Source: an uncultured Eubacteriales bacterium
GTDB taxonomy: Bacteria > Bacillota > Clostridia > Christensenellales > QALW01
Assembly: GCA_900547955.1 (NCBI GenBank)
Contig: URIR01000001.1
Location: 1 to 64,000 of the forward strand
Direction of reading: 5' to 3'
Length of the DNA stretch: 64,000 nt
The translations under genes and the position numbers were made by a program. The notes beneath the pieces were generated by a model that had not been told where the DNA came from, did not search any database, and worked only from the letters and a program-made list of their open reading frames with translations. How positions within the stretch are numbered: the stretch's first letter is position 1; every line of letters starts with the position of its first letter. Below are positions 35,044-44,201 of the stretch, one piece after another.

Positions 35044-35994
35044 ATGAACGGTATAAAATATTCGGTAATTATCCCAATGTATAACGAGCAAGAGGTTATT
35101 TTGGAATCTTACAGGCGCTTGGACAGCGTTATGCGCGCTTTGGACGGCGAGTACGAGCTTATATTTGTAAACGACGGCAGCAGGGATAAAACCATGGAAC
35201 TGATGCTGGATGCGGCGAAAAAGGATTCTCATGTTAAAATAGTTGATTTTGCGCGGAATTTCGGTCATCAGACTGCGGTAACGGCCGGTATGAAATATTC
35301 TTCGGGAGACGCCGTTGTAATAATAGATGCAGATTTACAGGATCCGCCCGAGCTTATACCCGGCATGATAGAAAAATGGAAAGAGGGCTATGAGGTAGTT
35401 TACGGCAAGCGCCTTAAGAGGGAAGGGGAAACTAAATTCAAGCTTGCGACTGCCAAAGCCTTTTATAAATTGATTAATTCTCTTTCGGGCAATATGATAC
35501 CTATGGATACGGGAGACTTCAGGCTGATAGACAGAGTCGTGGTGGAGGCAATGAATTCTATGCCCGAGCATAACCGCTTTCTGCGCGGCATGGGCTCGTG
35601 GGTTGGCTTCAGGCAGTATGCGTATGAATATAAGCGGGATGAGCGTTGGGCGGGAACAACTAAATATCCCCTTAAAAAAATGATAAAGCTGGCCAAAGAC
35701 GGTATAATTTCTTTCAGCTCAAAACCTCTTGAAATGCTGAGCGCTTTGGGCTGCGCCAGCATAGGCATATGCGTTCTATGGCTAATGGTACTCATAATTC
35801 TAGCTATATGCGGCGTATTTTTCAGGCAGTGGCAGCTTGTCGTATCATTTATGGGTATATTTGCTGGGATACTGCTTATAGGAATGGGTATTTTGGGGGA
35901 ATATATCGGCAGGATATATGACGAAGCCAAAGGCCGTCCGTTATATACGGTTCTGCGCACTATTAATTTTGACAATAATAAGCAAGGAGAGTAA
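35044..35994 (+). CDS. Family 2 glycosyltransferase (polyprenyl-phosphate sugar transferase type)
   Basis: A 316-residue membrane glycosyltransferase. The N-terminal GT-A domain starts YSVIIPMYNEQEVI and has IIDADLQDPPELI (DAD metal-binding motif) and MDTGDFRLID. Two C-terminal membrane helices (SIGICVLWLMVLIILAICG and VVSFMGIFAGILLIGMGILG) end in YIGRIYDEAKGRPLY. This is the GtrB/DPM1 layout, which charges undecaprenyl phosphate with a sugar for surface polymers. ATG after AAGGAGATTTAT. It leads a three-gene set with an aminopeptidase 6 nt away. Confidence 0.88.
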   Translation: MNGIKYSVIIPMYNEQEVILESYRRLDSVMRALDGEYELIFVNDGSRDKTMELMLDAAKKDSHVKIVDFARNFGHQTAVTAGMKYSSGDAVVIIDADLQDPPELIPGMIEKWKEGYEVVYGKRLKREGETKFKLATAKAFYKLINSLSGNMIPMDTGDFRLIDRVVVEAMNSMPEHNRFLRGMGSWVGFRQYAYEYKRDERWAGTTKYPLKKMIKLAKDGIISFSSKPLEMLSALGCASIGICVLWLMVLIILAICGVFFRQWQLVVSFMGIFAGILLIGMGILGEYIGRIYDEAKGRPLYTVLRTINFDNNKQGE

Positions 35995-36000
35995 TATTAT

Positions 36001-37119
36001 ATGTTTGATGCAAGATTGGAAAAGCTGGCGCATAATTTAGTGAATTATTCCTGCCGTGTGCAGCCAGGCGAAAAATGCCTTATTGAATGCGTAGGAGATA
36101 GAGATGAAGCTCTTGTAGCTCTGCTTATCAGAGAAGTATACGCTGCGGGCGGCATACCCTTTGTATGGTCTCAGAATGTAAAGGTGAAGCGCGCGCTGCT
36201 TATGCAGGCGAATAAAGAGCAGCTTGAAATAATGGCGGCATATGACGGCGGACTTATGGAGCAGATGCAGGCCTTTATCGGCATACGCGCTTCAGAAAAC
36301 AGCTTTGAATTAAGCGATGTGCCAAACGAATGCATGGAGCTTTATAATAAGTATTACAATGAGCATGTGCACAGCAGGATACGCGTGCCCAAAACTAAAT
36401 GGGTAGTATTGCGCTATCCGAACGATTCCATGAGCCAGCTTGCCAATATGAGCACCGAGCGCTTTGAGGATTTTTATTTTAATGTCTGCAATTTAGACTA
36501 TCAGAAGATGGATAGGGCGATGCAGCCGTTAAAGGAACTCATGGAAAAGACAGATAAGGTGCATATAACAGGCCAGGGAACTGATTTGACCTTTTCCATA
36601 AAGGGAATGAACGCCATCAAATGCTCCGGGCACTGCAATATACCCGACGGAGAAATTTATACCGCCCCTGTTAAGGACAGCGTGGAGGGCGTAATAACCT
36701 ATAATACCCGTTCTCTGCACGACGGCTTTACCTTTGAAAATATCTGCCTGAAGTTTGAAAAGGGCAGGATAGTTTCCGCTGCGGCTAACGATACCGAGCG
36801 TATCAATAAAGTTTTTGATATAGACGAGGGCGCGCGCTATATTGGAGAATTTTCCTTTGGTCTCAATCCGTATATAAACGACGCTATATTGGATACGCTG
36901 TTTGATGAGAAGATAGCGGGCAGCATACATTTTACTCCGGGCATGGCTTATGACGATGCTTTTAACGGAAATAAGAGCGCGCTGCACTGGGATCTTGTAT
37001 ATGTGCAGACTCCTGCTTTCGGCGGCGGCGATATTTATTTTGACGGCGTGCTTATTCGCAGGGACGGGCGTTTTGTGCTTCCTGAGCTTGAGGGCCTGAA
37101 TCCGGAAAATCTCAAATAA
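36001..37119 (+). CDS. M29-family aminopeptidase (thermophilic aminopeptidase, AmpS-like)
   Basis: A 372-residue metallo-aminopeptidase of family M29. The N-terminal domain has GEKCLIECVGDRDEALV. The catalytic half has HITGQGTDLTFSIKGM, CSGHCNIPDGEIYTAPV (metal Glu region), GEFSFGLNPYI, SIHFTPGMAYDD and ALHWDLVY (metal ligands His and Asp). These enzymes trim N-terminal residues in the cytoplasm. About 40 residues shorter than Bacillus AmpS but all metal-site segments are visible. Between a glycosyltransferase and a lipoprotein, with no obvious link. Confidence 0.92.
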   Translation: MFDARLEKLAHNLVNYSCRVQPGEKCLIECVGDRDEALVALLIREVYAAGGIPFVWSQNVKVKRALLMQANKEQLEIMAAYDGGLMEQMQAFIGIRASENSFELSDVPNECMELYNKYYNEHVHSRIRVPKTKWVVLRYPNDSMSQLANMSTERFEDFYFNVCNLDYQKMDRAMQPLKELMEKTDKVHITGQGTDLTFSIKGMNAIKCSGHCNIPDGEIYTAPVKDSVEGVITYNTRSLHDGFTFENICLKFEKGRIVSAAANDTERINKVFDIDEGARYIGEFSFGLNPYINDAILDTLFDEKIAGSIHFTPGMAYDDAFNGNKSALHWDLVYVQTPAFGGGDIYFDGVLIRRDGRFVLPELEGLNPENLK

Positions 37120-37130
37120 GGAGAAAAGAA

Positions 37131-37841
37131 ATGAAGAAAATTCTGACGGCTGCGCTTGTGCTGTGCTGCGCGGCCTCATTTGCGGGCTGCGCTTCGGTAT
37201 CGGCTAAAGAGGCCGCCGACGCCTTTAATGGTTTTGTATTCGATTATAATGCCGAGCGGCTATATATTGCCGGCTCGGCTCAGCTGGCCTTTGGTGAGGG
37301 TCAGAACCGTACTGTTATGACTGATAATATGAGTGTAAAATTAAAATGGGATGGCTCCATTCGGGTAGGAGAGCTTAAGAGCGGCGTTGATATGGGCGGG
37401 CAGGAAATTATGAATTATACGCTGTATGCGCGCGACGGCGTCGTTTATCAGGATGGAGAGGATATAGGGCAGAGCCTGGATGAACTCTTAAATAACGCGT
37501 TTAATATGCAGACAGGCGATGACATGCTTTCAGAACAGAATATAAAGAGCTGCAGTAAGGAAAGCAAGGATGGCTTGGAGACCTATACCATAACCATTAA
37601 TAAGGACAGCGTGCCTGAAGAACTTAAAAACATGCTGATAACCTCGGGCGGCGGAGTGCTGACCGATTCTGTTTTCAGCAATGATTTGCAGGCCGAGGTT
37701 GTTTATAAGAACCAAAGCCCTCTGGAATTTACCATAACTGCCGATATGACGGCCACCATGATGGGAACGCCCAATACTGTGCTTCAAGCCGTAATACATA
37801 CCGAGATTAGGGAGTTTGAGGACTTTTCAATAGCCGAATAG
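37131..37841 (+). CDS. Lipoprotein of unknown function
   Basis: A 236-residue secreted protein. The signal MKKILTAALVLCCAASFAGC ends in a lipobox (Phe-Ala-Gly-Cys). The mature part is beta-rich, with a SVKLKWDGSIRVGELKSGVD stretch and later TITINKDSVPEELKNML and PLEFTITADMT. This recalls LolA-like or DUF6612-like antiparallel-sheet lipoproteins, but I cannot fix a family. It starts 11 nt after the aminopeptidase with RBS AAGGAGAAAAG. Confidence 0.75.
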   Translation: MKKILTAALVLCCAASFAGCASVSAKEAADAFNGFVFDYNAERLYIAGSAQLAFGEGQNRTVMTDNMSVKLKWDGSIRVGELKSGVDMGGQEIMNYTLYARDGVVYQDGEDIGQSLDELLNNAFNMQTGDDMLSEQNIKSCSKESKDGLETYTITINKDSVPEELKNMLITSGGGVLTDSVFSNDLQAEVVYKNQSPLEFTITADMTATMMGTPNTVLQAVIHTEIREFEDFSIAE

Positions 37842-38217
37842 CTTTTATTTGGATAATGCTTTCAAGGAACAACGCGCTGAAGGCGGATTATTGCTTTTGC
37901 TTCAGGTGTGCGCCGCAAGTAAAATGCGCTTGGAATTTTAACGCGCTCTTTTTGGACTGACGGAAAAATCTGCCTTGCGAAGTTTTTATTCAGAGCGTCC
38001 GCCGATGCCTGCGGCGCGCGCTAAAGCGCGCCAGGGGCGCGGTTAAGGTAAGCGCTGAGGATGCTCTTTGCAAAATGTACTGAGCCTCGCTTATATTGTT
38101 TATCAAATTCAAAAAAAGTTTACATAATTATGCCGTAATAGGTCAGTTTTATATGGTCATAATCGCGTTATTGTGATATAATCCCTTTTATATTAAATTG
38201 AGGAGCAAAGATGGCTT
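37842..38217. other. Intergenic region before degV
   Basis: About 375 nt. It has a GC-rich palindromic patch near 38008-38040 (GGCGCGC...GCGCGCC type) and an extended -10 promoter, TGATATAAT (38174-38182). No gene seen. A six-codon ATG-started frame at 38211 overlaps the degV start. Confidence 0.45.
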
Positions 38218-39081
38218 ATGAATACGCATAAAGTGAAAATTATAGCGGACAGCACCTGTGATTTATCTCCTGAACTAATTAAAAAATATGATGTGGAAAT
38301 AGTGCCGCTTTATGTAACCCTGGGCGACGAAAGCTTAAGGGACGGTGTGGATATTACTCCGGACGAGCTGTATCGCTGGGCGGATAAAAATAAAACTACT
38401 CCTAAAACCGCGGCTATAACTCAAGCGGACGCCTATAAGGTAATGAAAAAATACGTCGAACAGGGCTGCGAAATTGTATATACGGGAATATCCTCTGAAA
38501 TGTCAGTTGCGCACGGAAACGCGCAGCTTGCGGCTGAAGAATTTCCTGACGCCAGGATTGCCGTGGTGGATTCAAAAAATCTTTCTACGGGGGTAGGCCA
38601 TACGGTTATTAAAGCGGCCGAATTGGCGCAGGAGGGCTTAGGGGCCTTTGAGATAAAGGAGAAATTGGATAAATTTACTCCGCTTGTCCGAGCCAGCTTT
38701 GTGGTGGATACTATTACATATCTTTACCGTGGAGGCCGGTGTTCGGCCATAGCGGCTTTCGGTGCTACGGCCCTGAATTTAAAGCCCTCCATAGTGGTGG
38801 AGGACGGCCGGATGCGCCCTGACGCCAAATATCACGGCAAAATAGACAGAGCGCTGAAAAAATATGTGCAGGGTATGATTCCTGAGCTTATAAAAGCCAG
38901 GCCTGACCGCGTTTTTATAACCCATTCGGGCAGCAGCGAGGATACCATTAATATGGTTAAGGGCTATATAGACGAATTAAAGTATTTTAAGGAAGTGCTT
39001 ATAACACGGGCCGGCTGCGTTATTTCCAGCCATTGCGGGCCGGGTACGCTGGGCGTGCTTTATGTAGAACAGGATAAGTAG
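38218..39081 (+). CDS. DegV family fatty-acid-binding protein
   Basis: A 287-residue DegV protein. It binds fatty acids and, with FakA partners, feeds exogenous fatty acids to phospholipid synthesis. IIADSTCDLSPELI, VPLYVTLGDE, AITQADAYKVM, YTGISSEMS and the C-terminal FITHSGSSED and SHCGPGTLGVLY are characteristic, including the fatty-acid-headgroup region. The ATG at 38218 is 12 nt after AGGAG. An earlier ATG at 38211 (MAYEYA then stop) has better spacing and overlaps it, perhaps by translational coupling. No fakA gene is adjacent. Confidence 0.92.
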   Translation: MNTHKVKIIADSTCDLSPELIKKYDVEIVPLYVTLGDESLRDGVDITPDELYRWADKNKTTPKTAAITQADAYKVMKKYVEQGCEIVYTGISSEMSVAHGNAQLAAEEFPDARIAVVDSKNLSTGVGHTVIKAAELAQEGLGAFEIKEKLDKFTPLVRASFVVDTITYLYRGGRCSAIAAFGATALNLKPSIVVEDGRMRPDAKYHGKIDRALKKYVQGMIPELIKARPDRVFITHSGSSEDTINMVKGYIDELKYFKEVLITRAGCVISSHCGPGTLGVLYVEQDK

Positions 39082-39174
39082 CCCGGCAGAAAGACTTATT
39101 GAATACTGTCAGAAAGCATCTGAACCGGCGTTTATACCCATCGGTTTGATACCATTATTTTCTGTAAGCTGATT

Positions 39175-39445
39175 ACCCTCAGTTTATAAGGAACTATACG
39201 CCTCAAAACGGGATAATTTCTTCATTTTCTGCGTTATCCTCAATCAGCGTACTCCCAGTACGCTTTCTTCGTCTGCCTTGAAAATGAAGAAATACTCTCC
39301 GTTTGAGGTCTCCAGAGTCAGAAAGCATAAAATCTGCGTCATGCAAGGCGCTTAAACGACATGTACCGGGCGTACATGGAATCAAAGCAACGCAGCAGGA
39401 CGCAGATTTTATGCCTTCTGACCGTCTTCCTTATAAACTGAGGGT
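39175..39445 (+). repeat. Dispersed TIR-bearing non-coding repeat, copy 2
   Basis: A 271-nt copy with ACCCTCAGTTTA and its complement at the ends, flanked by TA on both sides. The two nested hairpins are intact (arms with AATTTCTTCATTTTC and with GCATAAAATCTGCGTC). It sits between degV and the convergent Cys-rich gene. Confidence 0.85.
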
Positions 39446-39551
39446 AAATAAGCTTTAAAGACCTGCGGCAGGCCTGCCGCGGGTCTTTCATTTAATTATC
39501 ATAGTATATTTAAAGGAAATAATTTCCCCTTTGGATAAGTATTTTTTATTT

Positions 39552-40253
39552 TTATCTTATTCCGCCGCAGTCGCAGTCGCATCCGCATCCGCCGCCTGCA
39601 TTGTCAAGCTCGGGCGGGAATATCGGAAGATTGAAGAATTCGTCGCATACCTCCGAAGCGAATTCCTCGCACGGGGGGATACGGCAGAAGCCGTAGGCGG
39701 GGACAACAAGCTCCACGTCGGCTACTATCTTAAGTATAACGGTTACGCAGCTGGTAAGGCGGAAGGTGTTGTCGGCCAGATAGCAGCCCTGGACGCAGAT
39801 TGCGCTGACAATAGTGTCCACCATAAAAGGAATTATTGATTCGTCAGGAACAAAAAGCACAACGTCCTTGCAGACGGTAATTATGCCGTTGCCGCGTCCT
39901 TCCTGGCAGTTTGCGTCCTCAAAGAGTATTTCAACGGGGATATCCACCTTACAGCGGACGCGCGCGAAATTGGGACGGTCGCAGAGACGGTCTATGCAAA
40001 GGTCGCGCACGCAGCCCTTGGTATTTGTGCTGCGGCAGCTTATAAAGGTTATAGGCGCTGTAAACTGCGCGCCTGCCGGGCATATATCCACCAGCTTGAC
40101 GTTAACGTTATCCAATTGCTCCTGCTGCATGCAGGAATCATATACTTTCTTTACTTGTATGCAGACTCTTTCAGTAAGGCCTCTGGTGCAGTCTCCGGTA
40201 ATTCTGCCGGGGCATATATCATTATCGCTGCTGCGATATGAATAAAAAGACAT
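39552..40253 (-). CDS. Cysteine-rich protein of unknown function
   Basis: A 233-residue protein with 22 Cys, ending GGGCGCDCDCGGIR. There is no signal peptide. The body contains repeated beta-type segments (FTAPITFISCRSTNTKGC, KVDIPVEILFEDANC, and VTVILKIVADVELVVPAYGF). Cys-rich proteins without signal peptides in spore formers often belong to the spore coat or exosporium and are made in the mother cell, so that is a possible role, by inference only. The ATG follows AAGGAGGAACTTAT, a strong site. It is a single gene with no operon partner. Confidence 0.7.
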   Translation of the reverse strand: MSFYSYRSSDNDICPGRITGDCTRGLTERVCIQVKKVYDSCMQQEQLDNVNVKLVDICPAGAQFTAPITFISCRSTNTKGCVRDLCIDRLCDRPNFARVRCKVDIPVEILFEDANCQEGRGNGIITVCKDVVLFVPDESIIPFMVDTIVSAICVQGCYLADNTFRLTSCVTVILKIVADVELVVPAYGFCRIPPCEEFASEVCDEFFNLPIFPPELDNAGGGCGCDCDCGGIR

Positions 40254-40462
40254 ATAAGTTCCTCCTTATTTATATTTGAAATGAATATAGAGCATAAGTT
40301 CTGTATTTCAATAATATCCTATGCGTCTGACGGCCTTGTTGTGAAGGTTTAAGGTTTATTTTGGTTGCGAAAAAAGGCCGGACATGGTATAGTTATCAAT
40401 GCTGGCTTTATAGTGGTTTGGATGTGTCCTTTAATATAATTTTATGCCGGCGGGGAGTTTAT

Positions 40463-41731
40463 ATGAACAATAATTGGGAGAACATTGGGATAGCGCCTGC
40501 GGATATACTGGTGCCTCGTCCCGAATACCGTGAAAATTTCTGCGTCGTCGCCTGCGACCAGTTTACGTCTGATCCGGACTATTGGGAGAAAACTGCGCTT
40601 TTAGCGGGAAATAGCTGCTCTGCACTTCACCTTATATATCCGGAAATTTATCTTAACAACCAGCCGGAGGAGCGCATAGGCCGGATAAATCGGAATATGC
40701 AGGAATATTTGGACAGAGATGTTTTTGAGGAATATCCTAATTCTATTATATATGTTGAACGCACCCTTTCGGACGGAAGAGTGCGCAAGGGGCTTGTGCT
40801 GGCGGCCGACCTTGAAAAATATGATTATTCGCCTAAATCTGATTCTCTGATACGGGCTACCGAGGGCACTATAGAAAGCCGTCTGCCTGCCAGGATAAGA
40901 ATACGACAAAACGCTCCTCTTGAACTGCCGCATATCATGCTTTTGATAGACGACAGGAAGAAAACCGTTATAGAGCCTTTGGCGGAGGCGCGTTTAACTC
41001 CTGTTTACGATATACCCCTTATGCAGGGAGGTGGACGGGTAAAAGGCTTTTTATTAGACGGAGATATGCAGGAAAAGCTGTTTAAGGCCGTTTCAGCGCT
41101 TGCAGATATGACGGAATATCAGGCTAAGTATTCGCTTAACAGCCCGGCTGCGCTGCTTTTATATGCGGTAGGGGACGGCAATCATTCCCTAGCGTCCGCT
41201 AAAGCATATTATGAAGGCTTAAAAAAGAAGCTTTCACCGCAGGAGGCCTTAGGACATCCTGCGCGTTATGCGCTTGTGGAACTGGTCAATCTGCATGATT
41301 CATCTCTGGTATTTGAGCCTATACACAGAGTGCTTTTTAATGTAAAGCCGGATGAAATTTTAAACAAGCTAGAACAATTCTGCGGCTTTGGGGAAACAGG
41401 TCAGTATGTGGAGGCGGTTTTTAACGGGCAGTCCCGAAAGCTGCATTTTGCCCGGCCCGTGCATCAGCTTGCCGTGGGTACGCTTCAAAAATTCCTGGAT
41501 GAGATAATCAAGGACTGCGCTGGAGCTGAATTGGATTATATTCATGAGGAGGAAACCGTGCGCTCCCTGGCTGCCAAGGAAGGAAATATAGGCTTCATTC
41601 TGTCGCCTATGGACAAAAGTGAGCTGTTTAAATCTGTTATATTGGACGGCCCTCTGCCCAGAAAGACTTTTTCCATGGGAAGCGGAAGGGATAAGAGATA
41701 TTATCTTGAGGCGAGGCGCATAAAGCCTTAA
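40463..41731 (+). CDS. DUF1015 family protein
   Basis: A 422-residue DUF1015 protein. Family landmarks are VVACDQFTSDPDYW, a central IMLLIDDRKKTVIEP region, and LYAVGDGNHSLASAKAYYE with the conserved GDGNHS motif. ParB/sulfiredoxin-fold relatives include archaeal ADP-dependent serine kinases, so a small-molecule kinase role is possible. The ATG at 40463 was chosen over the upstream start at 40361 because GCGGGGAG precedes it and the family starts there. Cytoplasmic, monocistronic or with lysC 74 nt downstream. Confidence 0.85.
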   Translation: MNNNWENIGIAPADILVPRPEYRENFCVVACDQFTSDPDYWEKTALLAGNSCSALHLIYPEIYLNNQPEERIGRINRNMQEYLDRDVFEEYPNSIIYVERTLSDGRVRKGLVLAADLEKYDYSPKSDSLIRATEGTIESRLPARIRIRQNAPLELPHIMLLIDDRKKTVIEPLAEARLTPVYDIPLMQGGGRVKGFLLDGDMQEKLFKAVSALADMTEYQAKYSLNSPAALLLYAVGDGNHSLASAKAYYEGLKKKLSPQEALGHPARYALVELVNLHDSSLVFEPIHRVLFNVKPDEILNKLEQFCGFGETGQYVEAVFNGQSRKLHFARPVHQLAVGTLQKFLDEIIKDCAGAELDYIHEEETVRSLAAKEGNIGFILSPMDKSELFKSVILDGPLPRKTFSMGSGRDKRYYLEARRIKP

Positions 41732-41804
41732 ATCTGCCTTTAAGGGCGGCTGGGCATATAATAGTTAATGATATTATAAATTCAAGCAAAGGGAGTAAAT
41801 AGGA

Positions 41805-43121
41805 ATGGGAATCAAGGTAACGAAATTCGGAGGCAGCTCGCTTGCCAATGCGGAGCAGTTTAAGAAGGTTATTGAAATTTTAAAGGCGGATTCGCAGCGG
41901 AGATATGCGATACCTTCGGCTCCGGGCAAGCGTTTCAGCGGGGATGATAAAATTACCGACCTTTTATATAAATGCCACGACATTGCTACAACAGGAAAGA
42001 GCATAGATCAGGTGTTTGATATAATATGCTCCAGATATATTCATATAGCGTCGGATTTAGGCTTGGATTATAGTCCTGAGGCGGAGCTGGAGCAGATTCG
42101 CAGAAATATTCAAAAAGGAGAAAGGCGCGATTACGTGGCCTCCCGCGGGGAATATCTTAATGGTATTATCCTGGCTAAGGCGCTGGACTGGGATTTCATT
42201 GACGCCGCTGATGTGATTTTCTTTGATGAAAACGGTATCTTTGACGCTGAAAGGACGCATAAAGCCATGGCTGAATGTTTAAACGAGCATCCTTATGCGG
42301 TTGTACCCGGCTTTTACGGGCGGCGTGCTGACGGCAGCGTTAAGACCTTTTCGCGCGGAGGCTCTGATATAACGGGTTCTATTGTAGCGCGCGCGGTAAA
42401 CGCCGAATTATATGAGAACTGGACGGATGTTTCGGGCTTTATGGTAGCCGACCCTAGGATTGTGGAAAATCCGGCTGTGATAAGGACGGTTTCATACCGC
42501 GAGCTGCGCGAGCTTTCGTATATGGGGGCTACGGTTCTGCACGAGGACGCTATTTTTCCGGTCAGCCATTGCGGCATTCCGATAAATATAAAGAATACCA
42601 ATCATCCGGAGGACGCCGGAACCATGATAGTTTCGGATAAATGCGGCGATGAAAGGGATGGCCTGGTAACCGGCATAGCGGGCCGAAAGGATTTTACAGT
42701 TATAACGCTGGAGAAGGATATGATGAACACCGAAAGGGGTTTTGGACGGAAGGTACTGACGGTGTTTGAAAATTACGGTGTTTCCTTTGAGCATATGCCT
42801 ACCGGTATAGATACCATGAGCGTTGTTGCGGCGGATAAGGAATTGTACGGTAAAAAGGATAATATTATTGAGTCGCTGAAATCTGAGGTTCATCCTGACA
42901 GCATAGTGGCTGAAAACAATTTAGCTATTATTGCGGTAGTGGGAAAGGGCATGGTGCGGGCAGTAGGCACGGCCGGCCGTGTATTTGCCGCGCTGAGCCG
43001 TGAAAATATTAATGTGCGCATGATAGACCAGGGGTCCAGCGAATTGAATATAATTGTGGGTGTGGACAACAGCCGTTTTGAGGCGGCTATAAGCGCTATT
43101 TATCATGAGTTTTTTAATTAA
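41805..43121 (+). CDS. Aspartate kinase
   Basis: A 438-residue monofunctional aspartokinase making aspartyl phosphate, the first step to lysine, threonine, methionine and diaminopimelate. KFGGSSLANAEQFKKV is the N-terminal phosphate site. TFSRGGSDITGSIVAR, DGTDPRI-like VADPRIV and GATVLHEDAIFPV follow. Two C-terminal ACT domains (residues about 305-435, including VGKGMVRAVGTAGRVF) imply allosteric feedback. The start follows AAGGGAGTAAATAGGA. Its 3' end overlaps the DUF1294 gene by 17 nt. Confidence 0.95.
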   Translation: MGIKVTKFGGSSLANAEQFKKVIEILKADSQRRYAIPSAPGKRFSGDDKITDLLYKCHDIATTGKSIDQVFDIICSRYIHIASDLGLDYSPEAELEQIRRNIQKGERRDYVASRGEYLNGIILAKALDWDFIDAADVIFFDENGIFDAERTHKAMAECLNEHPYAVVPGFYGRRADGSVKTFSRGGSDITGSIVARAVNAELYENWTDVSGFMVADPRIVENPAVIRTVSYRELRELSYMGATVLHEDAIFPVSHCGIPINIKNTNHPEDAGTMIVSDKCGDERDGLVTGIAGRKDFTVITLEKDMMNTERGFGRKVLTVFENYGVSFEHMPTGIDTMSVVAADKELYGKKDNIIESLKSEVHPDSIVAENNLAIIAVVGKGMVRAVGTAGRVFAALSRENINVRMIDQGSSELNIIVGVDNSRFEAAISAIYHEFFN

Positions 43122-43380
43122 GGCGTATATTGTTATTATGTGTCTGGCGGGACTTATACTAATGGTCTTTGATAAGAGGCAGGCCATATTGGGAGGACGC
43201 CGGGTGCGCGAGCGGACGCTGCTTTTGATTGCGGCCATGGGGGGTGCCGCCGGCAGCCTGGTGGGTATGCTGCTGGCCTGGCATAAGGTGAGAAAAGCTA
43301 AATTTGCAGTATTAGTGCCGCTGTTTTTTGTTTTGCAAGCAGCTTTGATTTATATATTGGAGCAATATTTATTGCGTTGA
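43105..43380 (+). CDS. DUF1294 family small membrane protein
   Basis: A 91-residue protein with three predicted membrane helices and the DUF1294 pattern: VFDKRQAILGGRRVRERTLL, GGAAGSLVGMLLAWHKVRKAKF. The function is unknown. Its ATG lies within the end of the aspartokinase gene (17-nt overlap), so it is translationally coupled. A strong terminator follows at once. Confidence 0.85.
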   Translation: MSFLIKAYIVIMCLAGLILMVFDKRQAILGGRRVRERTLLLIAAMGGAAGSLVGMLLAWHKVRKAKFAVLVPLFFVLQAALIYILEQYLLR

Positions 43381-43387
43381 AGATGAA

Positions 43388-43431
43388 GCCGCGGATGGAA
43401 ATATTTATTTCCATCCGCGGCATTCATTTTT
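43388..43431 (+). terminator. Terminator of the aspartokinase-DUF1294 operon
   Basis: GCCGCGGATGGAAATA (43388-43403) with its exact complement (43406-43421), followed by ATTCATTTTT. Starts 8 nt after the stop. Confidence 0.88.
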
Positions 43432-43520
43432 AGGGCCGTCTGTTTTTTGCTAAAAGCCGGGAAAAGGCTCTTTATTTGGACAAGCATTTGAAATTAAAAA
43501 CAAATTTTTTGTAAAAATTA

Positions 43521-43549
43521 TTTACGGGGCAGAAAATTTGATGTATAAT
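43521..43549 (+). promoter_or_regulatory. Promoter of the zinc-ribbon membrane protein
   Basis: TTTACG (43521-43526), 17-nt spacer, TATAAT (43544-43549). Confidence 0.5.
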
Positions 43550-43625
43550 ATTATTAAGTTAAGCAGGGATTCCTTGTAAATTTTTTAAGGGATTGTTCTG
43601 CAAAAAAATTGGGGAGGAATTAATC

Positions 43626-44129
43626 ATGCCATTTTGTGAAAAATGCGGCGCTAAAATGGAGGAGGACGCAAGATTCTGTCCGTCCTGCGGAGCGGGCGTA
43701 AACGGCCAGCAGTCTCAGTATTCTCAGCAGAATACTCAGTCGGGTAATTTTCAGGAAACCATTAATAAATACATGCAGACTGAGGACAATACCTCTGAAT
43801 TTGACCAGGAGGACATCAATCAAAACAAGGTGATGGCAGTTCTGGCTTATATTGGAATTTTGGTTTTGGTGCCTCTTCTGGCTGCGCCCAATTCTAAATA
43901 CGCCCGCTATCATTCCAATCAGGGTTTGATGCTTTTTATAGCTGAAATTTGCCTGGGAGTGGTTATAGGTATTTTTTCATGGATACCTGTTTTGAATATT
44001 ATTATAGGAATTTTAGGCGGACTTGTTTCTCTGCTGCTTTTTGTTTTTGCTGTTATCGGCATAGTGAACGCCTGCCAGGGTAAAGCTAAGGGCCTGCCTA
44101 TATTCGGCAAGTTTAAGATACTTCACTAA
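43626..44129 (+). CDS. Zinc-ribbon membrane protein (DUF4870-like)
   Basis: A 167-residue protein. The N-terminal zinc ribbon CEKCGAKMEEDARFCPSCG is followed by a Gln-rich linker. Then come membrane helices with AYIGILVLVPLLAAP, YARYHSNQGLMLF and AVIGIVNACQGKAKGLPIFG, matching the DUF4870/TIM17-like membrane domain. Localisation is membrane; function unknown. The ATG at 43626 follows GGGGAGGAATTAATC; the in-frame ATG at 43593 has no such site. Confidence 0.82.
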   Translation: MPFCEKCGAKMEEDARFCPSCGAGVNGQQSQYSQQNTQSGNFQETINKYMQTEDNTSEFDQEDINQNKVMAVLAYIGILVLVPLLAAPNSKYARYHSNQGLMLFIAEICLGVVIGIFSWIPVLNIIIGILGGLVSLLLFVFAVIGIVNACQGKAKGLPIFGKFKILH

Positions 44130-44156
44130 TCATATATAGCTTAAAAATATATTGTT

Positions 44157-44191
44157 AAAAGCGCCGCGGAGTATATGCCGCGGCGCTTTTA
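44157..44191. terminator. Bidirectional terminator
   Basis: AAAAGCGCCGCGG (44157-44169), 8-nt loop, CCGCGGCGCTTTT (44178-44190). It serves the zinc-ribbon gene and the convergent UvrA-like gene. Confidence 0.9.
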
Positions 44192-44201
44192 TAATAAGCC
44201 T

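Noticed and set aside
39531..40245. Long plus-strand frames (102 and 143 codons) opposite the Cys-rich gene
   Set aside because: No RBS and low-complexity, Ser/Thr-rich translation; the minus-strand gene has a strong site and an even Cys pattern.
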